Assembly (NCBI RefSeq): GCF_039023475.1
Contig: NZ_JBCHVB010000004.1
Coordinates: forward strand, 62,001 to 126,000
Reading direction: 5' to 3'
Length of the DNA: 64,000 bases
Source of the DNA: Erwinia sp039023475
Lineage (GTDB): Bacteria > Pseudomonadota > Gammaproteobacteria > Enterobacterales > Enterobacteriaceae
The notes below the pieces were generated by a model. That model saw only the letters and a program-made list of their open reading frames with translations, had not been told where the DNA came from and made no database searches. The position numbers and the translations under genes were made by a program. Every line of letters begins with the position of its first letter. Within the stretch, counting starts at the first letter, position 1. Of the stretch, positions 8,055 through 16,991 are shown piece after piece.

Positions 8055-8060
8055 TATTGT
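8055..8060 (+). promoter_or_regulatory. nirB -10 element
   Basis: TATTGT with no good -35, as expected for an FNR-dependent promoter. Transcription would start near 8067, leaving a leader of about 24 nt. Confidence 0.6.
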
Positions 8061-8090
8061 AGCCCCAATACTTTGCATTGTGAGGCAAAA

Positions 8091-10625
8091 ATGAGCACCC
8101 GACTCGTCATTATTGGCAACGGCATGGTTGGCCACCGTTTAATTGAAGAGCTGGTCGAAAAATCAGCGCCAGGCCAGTTTGCCATCACCGTTTTTTGTGA
8201 AGAACCCCGCGTGGCCTATGACCGCGTACACCTTTCTGCTTACTTCTCTCACCATACTGCTGAAGAACTCTCTCTGGTTCGCGACGGTTTCTACCAGAAG
8301 CACAACGTTGACGTGCTGATTGGCGAGCGGGCGCTGAGCATTAACCGTCAGGAAAAAGTGGTTTACTCCAGCAGCGGCCGCGCCGTGCAGTATGACAAGC
8401 TGGTCATGGCCACCGGCTCCTATCCCTGGATCCCACCGATTAAAGGCGCCAGCGGCCATGACTGCTTTGTGTATCGCACTATTGAAGACCTGAACGCGAT
8501 CGAAGCCTGCGCGCGCCGCAGTAAACGTGGCGTGGTGGTCGGCGGCGGTCTGCTGGGTCTGGAAGCCGCCGGCGCCCTGAAAAATCTGGGCGTGGAAACG
8601 CACGTCATTGAGTTTGCGCCCGTGCTGATGGCGGAACAGCTCGATCCCATGGGCGGTCAGCAACTGCGGCAAAAAATCGAACGTATGGGCGTGCGCGTTC
8701 ACACCAGCAAGAATACGCAGCAGATTATCGACCGGCCCGAGGGAGGGAAAACGCTCCAGTTTGCCGACGGCAGCGAGCTGGAGGTCGATTTTATCGTCTT
8801 CTCTACCGGTATCCGGCCTCAGGATAAGCTGGCTAAACAGTGCGATCTTCCGCTCGGCCCGCGCGGCGGCGTATTGATCAACGACCGCTGTCAGACCGCT
8901 GATGCTGATATTTATGCCATCGGCGAATGCGCCGCCTGGCAAAACCGCATCTACGGACTGGTCGCGCCCGGCTACAAAATGGCTCAGGTGACCTGCGATC
9001 GTCTGCTGGGGAACGAGAACGCCTTCACCGGTGCAGACATGAGCGCCAAGCTGAAGCTGCTCGGCGTTGACGTCGGCGGCATCGGCGATGCGCATGGCCG
9101 TACGGAAGGGGCGCGCAGCTACGTCTATCTGGACGAGAATAAAGAGATCTACAAACGGCTGGTGGTCAGCGCTGATAATAAAACGCTGCTGGGCGCCGTG
9201 CTGGTGGGCGATACCAGCGATTATGGCAATCTGCTGCAGCTGATGCTGAACGCTATTGAGCTGCCTGAACATCCTGACGCGCTGATCCTGCCCGGTCATG
9301 CGGGTAGCAAACCGGCTATCGGCGTCGAATCGCTGCCGGAAACCGCCCAGATTTGCTCCTGCTTTGACGTCACCAAAGGGGACCTTGTCAGCGCCATTCA
9401 GAACGGTTGCCACACCGTGGCGGCGCTGAAGGCTGAAACCAAAGCGGGTACCGGCTGCGGCGGCTGCGTGCCGCTGATGACCCAGGTGCTGAACGCCGAG
9501 CTGAGCCGTCAGGGCATTGAGGTGAATAATCACCTTTGCGAGCACTTCAGCTATTCCCGCCAGGAGCTTTACCATCTGATCCGCGTTGAAGAGATTAAAA
9601 CCTTCGATCAGCTGCTGGCAAAACATGGCAGCGGCTACGGCTGTGAAGTCTGTAAACCGACCGTAGGATCGCTGCTGGCTTCATGCTGGAATGAATATGT
9701 ACTGAAACCGCAGCATACTGCCCTGCAGGACAGCAACGATAATTTCCTCGGCAATATCCAGAAGGATGGCACCTACTCGGTGATTCCCCGTTCGGCTGGC
9801 GGTGAAATCACCCCGGAAGGGCTGGTCGCCATCGGCGAAATAGGACGCCGCTATAACCTCTATACCAAGATCACCGGCTCGCAGCGCATCGCGCTTTTCG
9901 GCGCGCAGAAAGATGACCTGCCGGCTATCTGGTCACAGCTGATTGCCGCCGGTTTTGAAACCGGTCACGCTTACGCCAAAGCGCTGCGTATGGCGAAAAC
10001 CTGTGTAGGCAGCAGCTGGTGCCGCTTTGGCGTCGGCGACAGTGCCGGCCTCGGCGTTGAGCTGGAAAACCGCTACAAGGGTATCCGCACGCCGCATAAA
10101 ATGAAGTTTGGCGTTTCCGGCTGTACCCGTGAATGCGCGGAAGCTCAGGGCAAGGATGTCGGTATTATCGCAACGGAAAAGGGATGGAATCTTTACCTCT
10201 GCGGCAACGGCGGCATGAAGCCCCGCCATGCGGACCTGCTGGCGGCCGATCTGGATAAAGAGACGCTGATCCGCTATCTCGACCGCTTTATGATGTTCTA
10301 CATCCGCACCGCCGATAAACTCCAGCGTACCTCACTCTGGCTGGGAAGCCTGGAAGGCGGTATTGATTACCTGCGGCAGGTGATTGTTGATGACAAGCTC
10401 GGCCTGAATGCACAGCTGGAAACAGATATTGCCCGGCTGCGCGAGAACGTTGTATGTGAATGGAAAGAAACCCTTGCGGACGCAAGCCAGCTCGCCCGTT
10501 TCTCTCACTTCATTAACGATACCCAGCGCGATCCGCTGGTGCAGGTGGTCCCGGAACGCGAGCAGCATCGCCCCGCCCGTCCTGAGGAACGCATTCCCGT
10601 CACGCTGTTGGAGGAAAACGCATGA
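8091..10625 (+). CDS. nirB: NADH-dependent nitrite reductase, large subunit
   Basis: Cytosolic six-electron reduction of nitrite to ammonium with NADH. At 844 residues it matches E. coli NirB (847). In order: two FAD/NAD(P)H-binding Rossmann regions (IIGNGMVGHR near residue 6; VVGGGLLGLEAAG near 150), a BFD-like [2Fe-2S] domain with CSCFD and GTGCGGC, a ferredoxin-like half-domain, and the siroheme/[4Fe-4S] domain with CVGSSWC and GCTRECAEA. The ATG at 8091 follows GTGAGG and begins the family N-terminus; an in-frame upstream ATG at 8073 is not supported. nirD overlaps its 3' end by four bases. Confidence 0.97.
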   Translation: MSTRLVIIGNGMVGHRLIEELVEKSAPGQFAITVFCEEPRVAYDRVHLSAYFSHHTAEELSLVRDGFYQKHNVDVLIGERALSINRQEKVVYSSSGRAVQYDKLVMATGSYPWIPPIKGASGHDCFVYRTIEDLNAIEACARRSKRGVVVGGGLLGLEAAGALKNLGVETHVIEFAPVLMAEQLDPMGGQQLRQKIERMGVRVHTSKNTQQIIDRPEGGKTLQFADGSELEVDFIVFSTGIRPQDKLAKQCDLPLGPRGGVLINDRCQTADADIYAIGECAAWQNRIYGLVAPGYKMAQVTCDRLLGNENAFTGADMSAKLKLLGVDVGGIGDAHGRTEGARSYVYLDENKEIYKRLVVSADNKTLLGAVLVGDTSDYGNLLQLMLNAIELPEHPDALILPGHAGSKPAIGVESLPETAQICSCFDVTKGDLVSAIQNGCHTVAALKAETKAGTGCGGCVPLMTQVLNAELSRQGIEVNNHLCEHFSYSRQELYHLIRVEEIKTFDQLLAKHGSGYGCEVCKPTVGSLLASCWNEYVLKPQHTALQDSNDNFLGNIQKDGTYSVIPRSAGGEITPEGLVAIGEIGRRYNLYTKITGSQRIALFGAQKDDLPAIWSQLIAAGFETGHAYAKALRMAKTCVGSSWCRFGVGDSAGLGVELENRYKGIRTPHKMKFGVSGCTRECAEAQGKDVGIIATEKGWNLYLCGNGGMKPRHADLLAADLDKETLIRYLDRFMMFYIRTADKLQRTSLWLGSLEGGIDYLRQVIVDDKLGLNAQLETDIARLRENVVCEWKETLADASQLARFSHFINDTQRDPLVQVVPEREQHRPARPEERIPVTLLEENA

Positions 10626-10948
10626 GCCAGTGGCACCAGATTTGCGCCGTTAACGCCATCCTTCCCGCGACTGGCGTGTGCGCGAAGGTAGGCCAGCATC
10701 AGATCGCGATCTTTCGTCCCCGTGAGAATGAAGAGATCTTCGCTATCAGCAATATTGACCCTTTTGCCCAGGCCAGCGTGCTCTCGCGCGGCATTATCGC
10801 CGAGCATCAGCAGGCGCTGTGGGTCGCCAGCCCGCTGAAAAAGCAGCGCTTTCGGCTGAGTGACGGCGTCTGTATGGAGGATGAAAGCCGCTCGGTCGCC
10901 ACCTTCCCGGCCCGCGTCAGGGATGGTATGGTCGAAGTCGCTGTCTGA
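10622..10948 (+). CDS. nirD: Nitrite reductase small subunit
   Basis: Small subunit of the NADH nitrite reductase, 108 residues as in E. coli, with a Rieske-like fold but without the Cys/His cluster ligands, as is normal for NirD. It overlaps the nirB stop by 4 bp (ATGA), indicating coupled translation. In E. coli the nitrite channel gene nirC comes next; here cysG follows after 76 bp. Confidence 0.95.
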   Translation: MSQWHQICAVNAILPATGVCAKVGQHQIAIFRPRENEEIFAISNIDPFAQASVLSRGIIAEHQQALWVASPLKKQRFRLSDGVCMEDESRSVATFPARVRDGMVEVAV

Positions 10949-10978
10949 AAACGGTTTGCCCGTCACTTCTCCCCCCGT

Positions 10979-11006
10979 GGCCGCCTGACAGCGGCCCTTT
11001 TTTCTT
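10979..11006 (+). terminator. Terminator between nirD and cysG
   Basis: GGCCGC (10979-10984) pairs with GCGGCC (10991-10996), followed by CTTTTTTCTT. The classic form suggests nirBD transcripts partly end here, where nirC would otherwise lie. Confidence 0.75.
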
Positions 11007-11024
11007 CTCTGGAGAGCGCATCAA

Positions 11025-12398
11025 ATGGACTACCTCCCCCTTTTTTGCCAGCTGCGAGGAAGAGCCTGTCTGCTGGTTGGCGGCGGCGAAGTCGCGGAGC
11101 GCAAAGCGCGGCTGCTGCTGAAAGCCGGTGCCGATCTGCGCGTCTGCGCGCCTCATTTTTCTTCGCCGTTTTACGGATGGCAGCAGGCAGGTCAGCTGAC
11201 GCTGCTGGAAAGCATTTTCAGCCCGGACATGCTGGATGAGTGCTGGCTGGCCATCGCCGCCACCGATAGCCACGAGGTCAATCAGCAGGTACAGGCCAGT
11301 GCGGAAGAGAGACGTATATTCTGTAACGTGGTGGATGCGCCGGAAGCGGCCAGCGTCATCATGCCCGCCATCATCAACCGCTCCCCGCTGATGGTGGCCG
11401 TTTCCAGCGGCGGCTGCGCCCCGGTGATGGCCCGGCTGCTGCGGGAAAAAATCGAGGCGCTGCTGCCTCAGCATCTGGGTAAGGTCGCCGCTTTCGCCGG
11501 TTCGCTCCGCCAGCGGGTAAAGCAGGAGTTCGGCGAGATCTCCCAGCGCCGGCGCTTCTGGGAAAAGCTCTTCAGCCACGATCGCCTGGCGCAGTCGCTG
11601 GCCTGCAACGATACGCCGCAGGTGGAAAAACTGACCGGCGCGCTGCTCCGGGAGCCGCTGAGTGACCGGGGCGAAGTGGTACTGGTAGGCGCGGGACCTG
11701 GCGACGCCGGGCTGCTGACGCTGAAAGGCTTGCAGCAGCTTCAGCAGGCGGACATCGTCGTTTACGACCGGCTGGTCTCTGACGAGGTACTGGAACTCAT
11801 CAGGCGCGACGCTGAACGGTTATTTGTCGGCAAACGGGCGGGCTATCACTGCGTCCCTCAGGAAGAGATCAATCAAATCCTGCTGCACCACGCGCGGTTG
11901 GGGAAACGCGTGGTACGCCTTAAGGGCGGCGATCCCTTTATTTTTGGCCGGGGCGGTGAAGAGCTGGAAACGCTTGCTGAGCATCAGATCCCTTTTTCCG
12001 TGGTGCCCGGCATTACCGCCGCGTCGGGATGCTCCGCTTATGCCGGTATTCCCCTGACCCATCGCGATCATGCGCAGAGCGTACGGCTGGTTACCGGTCA
12101 TCTGAAGCATGAAAACCAGCTCGACTGGTCAAAGCTGGCGGCAGAGCAGCAGACGCTGGTCTTCTATATGGGCCTGTCGCAGGCCCCGGAGATCCAGCGC
12201 CAGCTGCTGACCCAGGGCATGGCCGCGGATATGCCGGTGGCGCTGGTGGAGAACGGAACAAGCGTCCGGCAGCGCGTGGTGGATGGCACGCTGGCCGATC
12301 TGGCCGCGCTGGCACAGCAGGTGAAAAGCCCGAGCCTGATCATTGTCGGTCGGGTTGTCGCTCTGCGACACAAGCTTATTTCACCTCAAATCGCCTGA
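11025..12398 (+). CDS. cysG: Siroheme synthase (trifunctional)
   Basis: Makes siroheme for NirB and sulfite reductase. At 457 residues it equals E. coli CysG. The N-terminal part (about 1-200) is the precorrin-2 dehydrogenase/ferrochelatase with the NAD motif VGGGEVAERKA and the phosphoserine loop VSSGGCAP near residue 128. The C-terminal part is the SAM uroporphyrinogen-III methyltransferase, with VGAGPGDAGLLTLKG, VVYDRLVS, RLKGGDPFIFGRGGEE and VPGITAASG. A GGAGAG ribosome site precedes the ATG. Its place after nirBD links cofactor supply to nitrite reduction. Confidence 0.97.
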   Translation: MDYLPLFCQLRGRACLLVGGGEVAERKARLLLKAGADLRVCAPHFSSPFYGWQQAGQLTLLESIFSPDMLDECWLAIAATDSHEVNQQVQASAEERRIFCNVVDAPEAASVIMPAIINRSPLMVAVSSGGCAPVMARLLREKIEALLPQHLGKVAAFAGSLRQRVKQEFGEISQRRRFWEKLFSHDRLAQSLACNDTPQVEKLTGALLREPLSDRGEVVLVGAGPGDAGLLTLKGLQQLQQADIVVYDRLVSDEVLELIRRDAERLFVGKRAGYHCVPQEEINQILLHHARLGKRVVRLKGGDPFIFGRGGEELETLAEHQIPFSVVPGITAASGCSAYAGIPLTHRDHAQSVRLVTGHLKHENQLDWSKLAAEQQTLVFYMGLSQAPEIQRQLLTQGMAADMPVALVENGTSVRQRVVDGTLADLAALAQQVKSPSLIIVGRVVALRHKLISPQIA

Positions 12399-12404
12399 AT
12401 CTCT

Positions 12405-12427
12405 GACGGGCTGTCTGACAGCCCGTC
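12405..12427 (+). terminator. Hairpin after cysG
   Basis: A perfect 10-bp stem (GACGGGCTGT / ACAGCCCGTC) with a 3-nt loop lies just after the cysG stop. No T-run follows (ACTTCCC), so it may be a transcript 3'-end stabiliser or a factor-assisted terminator. Confidence 0.5.
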
Positions 12428-12473
12428 ACTTCCCGGGACGGTGTTAACCCTTCCGGCCTGGCGAATCAACGCA

Positions 12474-12499
12474 TAAAAAAAGAGAGCCGGAGCTCTCTT
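12474..12499 (-). terminator. Terminator of the trpS end of the dam superoperon
   Basis: On the minus strand AGAGAGC and GCTCTCT form a stem around a 4-nt loop, followed by seven T. It lies about 50 bp after the trpS stop. Confidence 0.85.
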
Positions 12500-12548
12500 A
12501 TCATTTGCAAACCCTTCTGTCCCAACCCCTCAGGGCAGAAACGTCGCC

Positions 12549-13553
12549 TCAGGGCTGCGCGACGAAGCCGACGGCGTCATAGACTTTCTTCAGCGTTTCC
12601 TGAGCCTGCGCCCGCGCTTTAGCCGCGCCTTCACGCATCACCTGCTCAAGGAAGGCTTCATCGTTGCGGTAGCGATGATAACGTTCCTGAAGCTCGTTCA
12701 GCATGCCGGAAACGGCTTCCGCCACGGCGCCTTTCAGGTGGCCATACATCTGGCCTTCAAACTGCAGCTCCAGCTCCGGGATAGTTTTGCCGGTCACGCC
12801 GCTGAGAATATCCAGCAGGTTAGAAACGCCCGCTTTGTTTTTCACGTCGTAGCGTACAACAGGCGGCTCATCACCGTCGGTCATGGCGCGTTTAATCTTT
12901 TTCACCACCGCTTTCGGATCTTCCAGCAGGCCGATAACGTTGTTGCGGTTATCGTCAGACTTGGACATCTTTTTGGTTGGCTCCAGCAGCGACATCACGC
13001 GCGCGCCCGATTTCGGAATAAAAGGTTCCGGCACTTTGAACACGTCGCCATACAGCGCATTGAAGCGCGCTGCGACGTCGCGGCTGAGTTCCAGATGCTG
13101 CTTCTGGTCTTCACCTACCGGCACCTGCGTGGTCTGATACAGCAGAATATCCGCCGCCATCAGCACCGGGTAGTCAAACAGTCCGGCGTTGATGTTCTCT
13201 TCGTAGCGCGCCGATTTGTCCTTAAACTGCGTCATGCGGCTCAGCTCACCAAAATAGGTGTAGCAGTTCAGGATCCAGCTCAGCTGCGTGTGCTCCGGCA
13301 CATGGGACTGAACGAAAATGGTGCTCTTCTTCGGGTCAATACCGCAGGCGAGGTAGAGCGCCAGCGTATCCAGCGTAGCCTTACGCAGCGCGGAGGGATC
13401 CTGGCGCACGGTAATGGCATGCAGATCCACGATGCAGTAGATGCAGTTGAAATCATCCTGCATGTTGACCCACTGACGCAGCGCACCCATATAGTTACCG
13501 ATGGTCAGTTCGCCGGAAGGCTGTGCGCCGCTAAATACGATGGGTTTACTCAT
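12549..13553 (-). CDS. trpS: Tryptophanyl-tRNA synthetase
   Basis: Class-I aminoacyl-tRNA synthetase charging tRNA-Trp. At 334 residues it is identical in length to E. coli TrpS. PSGELTIGNYMG near residue 12 is the HIGH-type signature (TIGN) and KKMSKSDDN near 194 is the KMSKS loop. It is the last gene of the aroK-aroB-damX-dam-rpe-gph-trpS block, 17 bp after gph, and ends in a clear terminator. Confidence 0.97.
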   Translation of the reverse strand: MSKPIVFSGAQPSGELTIGNYMGALRQWVNMQDDFNCIYCIVDLHAITVRQDPSALRKATLDTLALYLACGIDPKKSTIFVQSHVPEHTQLSWILNCYTYFGELSRMTQFKDKSARYEENINAGLFDYPVLMAADILLYQTTQVPVGEDQKQHLELSRDVAARFNALYGDVFKVPEPFIPKSGARVMSLLEPTKKMSKSDDNRNNVIGLLEDPKAVVKKIKRAMTDGDEPPVVRYDVKNKAGVSNLLDILSGVTGKTIPELELQFEGQMYGHLKGAVAEAVSGMLNELQERYHRYRNDEAFLEQVMREGAAKARAQAQETLKKVYDAVGFVAQP

Positions 13554-13570
13554 GTTTTTCGTCCTGATAA

Positions 13571-14248
13571 TTACAGCCCTAAAGCGGGCAACAAATCGTT
13601 AAAGTTGTCGAGCACGACGGTCGGATTGCTGGAGGCAATCGGCTCTCCGTAGTTGTAGCCGAACGACATGCCCACACAGGGACAGCCCGCCGCCTGAGCC
13701 GCCAGAATATCATTGCGGGAATCGCCCACAAAAACCAGCTCTGAAGGCAGTACGCCAAACTTACCCATCACCAGAAACAGCGGCGCCGGATGCGGCTTCT
13801 TCGCAATTACGTCGTCACCGCCGATAATCAGCGAGAAAAACCCTGCGATACCCATCGACTCCAGTAAAGGCGCCACGAAGGGCGTTGGCTTATTGGTGAC
13901 GATCGCCATTGGCAGGCCGGTGGCGGCCAGCGCGGCCAGCCCTTCTTTCACCTGCGGGAATAGCTTACTGCCGCTTTTTATCGTGGTCGCGTAGTGGGTA
14001 TCCAGCAGAACGCGGGCATCGGCAAGCATGGCGCTGTCAGGCTGCTGGCCTGACGCCCAGATGAGCGCACGCTCAATAAGGATATCCGCGCCGTTACCGA
14101 TCCAGGTGGAGACTCTCTCCACGCCGGCAGTGGGCAAGCCCAGCGCTGTGAGTGTTGCATCAACCGCGCTGGTCAGGCCGGGCGCGCTGTCAATCAGCGT
14201 GCCGTCGAGATCAAACGCCAGCGCGCGGACGTTAGTGAAATGCGCCAT
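13571..14248 (-). CDS. gph: Phosphoglycolate phosphatase
   Basis: HAD-superfamily phosphatase that removes 2-phosphoglycolate, formed for example during repair of oxidised DNA ends. DLDGTLIDS near residue 11 is HAD motif I with the nucleophilic Asp; VTNKP is motif II, and KPHPAP and FVGDSRNDI are motifs III and IV. I chose the ATG at 14248 (225 residues), where family similarity starts. The frame extends upstream inside rpe, but those codons are shadow sequence. It overlaps the rpe 3' end by 17 bp. E. coli Gph has 252 residues, so this one is a little shorter. Confidence 0.94.
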   Translation of the reverse strand: MAHFTNVRALAFDLDGTLIDSAPGLTSAVDATLTALGLPTAGVERVSTWIGNGADILIERALIWASGQQPDSAMLADARVLLDTHYATTIKSGSKLFPQVKEGLAALAATGLPMAIVTNKPTPFVAPLLESMGIAGFFSLIIGGDDVIAKKPHPAPLFLVMGKFGVLPSELVFVGDSRNDILAAQAAGCPCVGMSFGYNYGEPIASSNPTVVLDNFNDLLPALGL

Positions 14249-14918
14249 GTCGTGATTTCTCCAGTTCATTACGCATCGCGTCGATGACTTTTTTATAATC
14301 AGGCTGGCCAAAAATCGCCGAGCCGGCAACGAACATATCCGCGCCGGCGTCGGCGATTTCGCCAATATTTTCGGCCTTGACGCCGCCATCCACTTCCAGC
14401 CGGATGTCATAACCGCTTTGATCGATCATCTTGCGCGCCTGGCGCAGCTTATCCAGCGTGCCCGGAATAAAGGACTGTCCGCCAAAGCCAGGGTTAACTG
14501 ACATCAGCAGAATAACGTCCACTTTGTCCATCACGTAATCAAGGTAGCTGAGCGAGGTCGCCGGGTTAAAGACCAGCCCGGCCTTACAGCCGTGCTCTTT
14601 AATCAGCTGCAGCGAACGGTCGACATGCTCCGATGCTTCGGGATGGAAGGTAATGTAGCTGGCACCGGCTTTAGCGAAGTCGGGGATCAGGCGATCGACC
14701 GGCTTCACCATCAGATGCACGTCAATCGGCGCGGTGATGCCGTAATCGCGCAGCGCTTTCAGGACCATTGGCCCCATGGTCAGATTGGGGACATAGTGAT
14801 TGTCCATTACGTCGAAGTGCACAACATCACCGCCGGCGGCCAGCGCTTTGGCCGTATCCTCGCCCAGGCGGGCAAAATCGGCTGACAGAATTGATGGGGC
14901 AAGTAAGAACTGTTTCAT
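14232..14918 (-). CDS. rpe: Ribulose-phosphate 3-epimerase
   Basis: Interconverts ribulose-5-P and xylulose-5-P in the pentose phosphate pathway. It has 228 residues (E. coli 225). TIM-barrel marks are LAPSILSADFARLGED at the N-terminus, HFDVMDNHYVPNLTMGP with metal-binding residues, HLMVKP, MSVNPGFGGQSF and LEVDGGV. The ATG at 14918 follows GGGAG; an upstream in-frame ATG at 14954 is not supported. It sits between dam and gph as in E. coli. Confidence 0.96.
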   Translation of the reverse strand: MKQFLLAPSILSADFARLGEDTAKALAAGGDVVHFDVMDNHYVPNLTMGPMVLKALRDYGITAPIDVHLMVKPVDRLIPDFAKAGASYITFHPEASEHVDRSLQLIKEHGCKAGLVFNPATSLSYLDYVMDKVDVILLMSVNPGFGGQSFIPGTLDKLRQARKMIDQSGYDIRLEVDGGVKAENIGEIADAGADMFVAGSAIFGQPDYKKVIDAMRNELEKSRHGAFH

Positions 14919-14970
14919 CCATTTCTCCCAATTCGCGCGCCTGACGTGAGGCACGTAACGCAGTTAAGGA

Positions 14971-15789
14971 TTAGCGGCTGGCAAACAGCGCCAGCAGCTC
15001 ATTGACCTGATTCCGGCCGGTTCCGTTGCGGCTGATGGACCGGCGGGCTTTAATCTGGTGCAGCTCTGCCGCCTGATACCAGAGCCTGGTCAGCGGCGTA
15101 TCGTGGTTAGAGATCAGCACCGGAATGCGGCTCTCCTGCGACAGCTTAACGGCCAGCTCTGCCAGGTGCTGCTGCTGCAACAGGCTGAAGCTGTTAGTGT
15201 GGTACGCGGTGAAGTTAGAGGTTGCCGACAGCGGCGCATAAGGCGGATCGCAGTAGACTACCGCATCCTGCGGCGCCCGGTTCAGCGTAACATCGTACGA
15301 TTCACAGACAAAGGTCGCATTCTGCGACCGCTCAGAAAACCAGTGCAGTTCGTCTTCCGGGAAATAGGGCTTGCGGTAACGTCCGAACGGCACGTTGAAT
15401 TCACCGCTCAGATTATAACGACACAGGCCGTTATAGCAGTGGCGGTTCAGGTATAAAAACAGTACGCCACGGCGATAGGGATCTGCACAACGATTAAATT
15501 CCAGACGGCGGGCGTAATAGAACTCCGCCTCATTGCTCTCGCTGGTAAAGAGTTCGCGGGCGTCGGCCGTAAACTCTCCGACCCGGGTTTTCACGACGTT
15601 GTAGAGATTGATCAGGTCGCTGTTGATATCGGCCAGGATATAGCGCGAATAGTGGGTATTTAAGAATACGGAACCCGCGCCAACAAATGGCTCGACCAGG
15701 CAGTCCCCGTCGGGGAGATGACGTTGAATATCATCAAGAAGCGGGAATTTTCCTCCCGCCCATTTCAAAAAAGCGCGATTTTTTTTCAT
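14971..15789 (-). CDS. dam: DNA adenine methyltransferase (GATC)
   Basis: Methylates adenine N6 in GATC, used in mismatch-repair strand choice, replication timing and gene regulation. It has 272 residues (E. coli 278). FLKWAGGKFPLL near residue 7 and VEPFVGAGSVF near 32 form the SAM pocket; DPPY at 181-184 is the catalytic motif of alpha-class adenine methylases. It lies in the conserved damX-dam-rpe order, with a 126-bp gap after damX. Confidence 0.97.
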   Translation of the reverse strand: MKKNRAFLKWAGGKFPLLDDIQRHLPDGDCLVEPFVGAGSVFLNTHYSRYILADINSDLINLYNVVKTRVGEFTADARELFTSESNEAEFYYARRLEFNRCADPYRRGVLFLYLNRHCYNGLCRYNLSGEFNVPFGRYRKPYFPEDELHWFSERSQNATFVCESYDVTLNRAPQDAVVYCDPPYAPLSATSNFTAYHTNSFSLLQQQHLAELAVKLSQESRIPVLISNHDTPLTRLWYQAAELHQIKARRSISRNGTGRNQVNELLALFASR

Positions 15790-15891
15790 GCCGTCGTTTT
15801 ATTACATTTACTCTTCTGGCTGCGGTCACACCGACAGCATATCTGCGCTTTGAAATGCCAGCCCTGCTACCGCGCTGGCATACTGCAATGT

Positions 15892-15913
15892 CAGGCCGGC
15901 TTGCACCGGCCTG
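15892..15913 (-). terminator. Hairpin after damX
   Basis: CAGGCCGG (15892-15899) pairs perfectly with CCGGCCTG (15906-15913), just after the damX stop. No T-run follows on the minus strand, so it is more likely an attenuating or stabilising hairpin inside the superoperon than a full terminator. Confidence 0.4.
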
Positions 15914-15915
15914 GA

Positions 15916-16899
15916 TTAATTGGCTGACTCTTTTTTCACCTGGCTGACCGGCTTCACCCAGGGTTTCTGCGCGCGCACTTCCGCGGGCAGTGAGGCGACC
16001 GCACGCTTCGCCTCTGCTGGCGTGGCGTAAGAGCCGCTGACTAACACATACCAGGGTGCACCGTTGCGGGTGGTTTTATAAACGTGATAGCCGTTCAGGT
16101 TCTGTTTTTTCGCCCAGGCGTTCAGCGTGTCGGAGCGCGAAGCGCTACTCAGCTGGAGCGTATAGTTGCCGCCGGGAGCGGCTCCGCTTTTCGCCGCTGA
16201 CGCAGCGTTTTTACCTGCTGACGCACTCGCATGAGTCCGGGATTCTTTCGGTGCTGGTTTACTTTCCGCACGTTTCTGAGACTCGGCGGGTTTCTTCGCC
16301 GGTGACTGATTCGGCTGGGCCGCTGCTGTCGGGTTACCCGTAGCATGAGATGACTGCGCGCCGGGCGCGACGGTCGCCGGGGCCGTTGGCAGCGAGGTAC
16401 CGTTGCCCTGTGAACCCTGCGCGGCAGAATCTAACTGGCCCTGCTGATTCGTCAGCGCACTGCTGAGATCGCCCGGCAGTTCCACGCGCTGCTGACTGGC
16501 AGGCGTCTGTACCGGCTGCGCCTCGGTCGGCGTGGAAGAGACAGGCGGCACGCTGATCTCCTGCGGGTTACCGTTATCCGCGCTGGCATCCGGTGTCTGT
16601 TCACCTGACGAGGTACTCATGGATGAGGAGCTTGAGAGATCGATCGCTTTGTCGCTGCCGGAGGTTGCTGGCGCTGAAGAAGGCTGCTGCCCCGCCTGCT
16701 TATTGCCGTCGCCCGGCGAGGAGTTGAGCGCCGAGCCAATCCCAATCGCCAGCAGCAGTAAAACCAGAATGCCGATCCCCATCATCATATGCTGACGGGA
16801 CACCGGCGTTTTAGGTGCGGAAGATCCTTTGCGCGACCGCTGCGGGCGGCGGTCACTGGTGTCAGGTTTTAACTCGTCTTCCGGTTTAAACTCGTCCAT
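15916..16899 (-). CDS. damX: DamX, SPOR-domain cell-division protein
   Basis: Bitopic inner-membrane protein of the division septum. An acidic and basic cytoplasmic N-terminus (about 35 residues) is followed by one membrane segment (MMMGIGILVLLLLAIGIGSA, about 38-57), a long low-complexity periplasmic linker rich in Ser, Pro, Gln and Ala, and a C-terminal SPOR domain (about 245-320; YTLQLSSASRSDTLNAWAKK and WYVLVSGSYAT) that binds denuded septal glycan. The protein has 327 residues, about 100 fewer than E. coli DamX (428); the difference lies mainly in the linker. Position between aroB and dam is conserved. Confidence 0.93.
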   Translation of the reverse strand: MDEFKPEDELKPDTSDRRPQRSRKGSSAPKTPVSRQHMMMGIGILVLLLLAIGIGSALNSSPGDGNKQAGQQPSSAPATSGSDKAIDLSSSSSMSTSSGEQTPDASADNGNPQEISVPPVSSTPTEAQPVQTPASQQRVELPGDLSSALTNQQGQLDSAAQGSQGNGTSLPTAPATVAPGAQSSHATGNPTAAAQPNQSPAKKPAESQKRAESKPAPKESRTHASASAGKNAASAAKSGAAPGGNYTLQLSSASRSDTLNAWAKKQNLNGYHVYKTTRNGAPWYVLVSGSYATPAEAKRAVASLPAEVRAQKPWVKPVSQVKKESAN

Positions 16900-16991
16900 T
16901 CAACCTCCTCCAGTAGTGCAGCGCCGCCGCTCAAGAGGTTATGAACAGCGGTTACATCAAAAGTTTGACGGGCATATGCCCGATGATTTCG

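Noticed and set aside
8163..9626. 487-residue open frame on the minus strand inside nirB
   Set aside because: It is antisense to a clearly conserved gene, has no family motif and a shadow composition rich in Ala, Gln, His and Arg.
11045..11239. 64-residue frame overlapping cysG
   Set aside because: It is an alternate frame of cysG, without start context.
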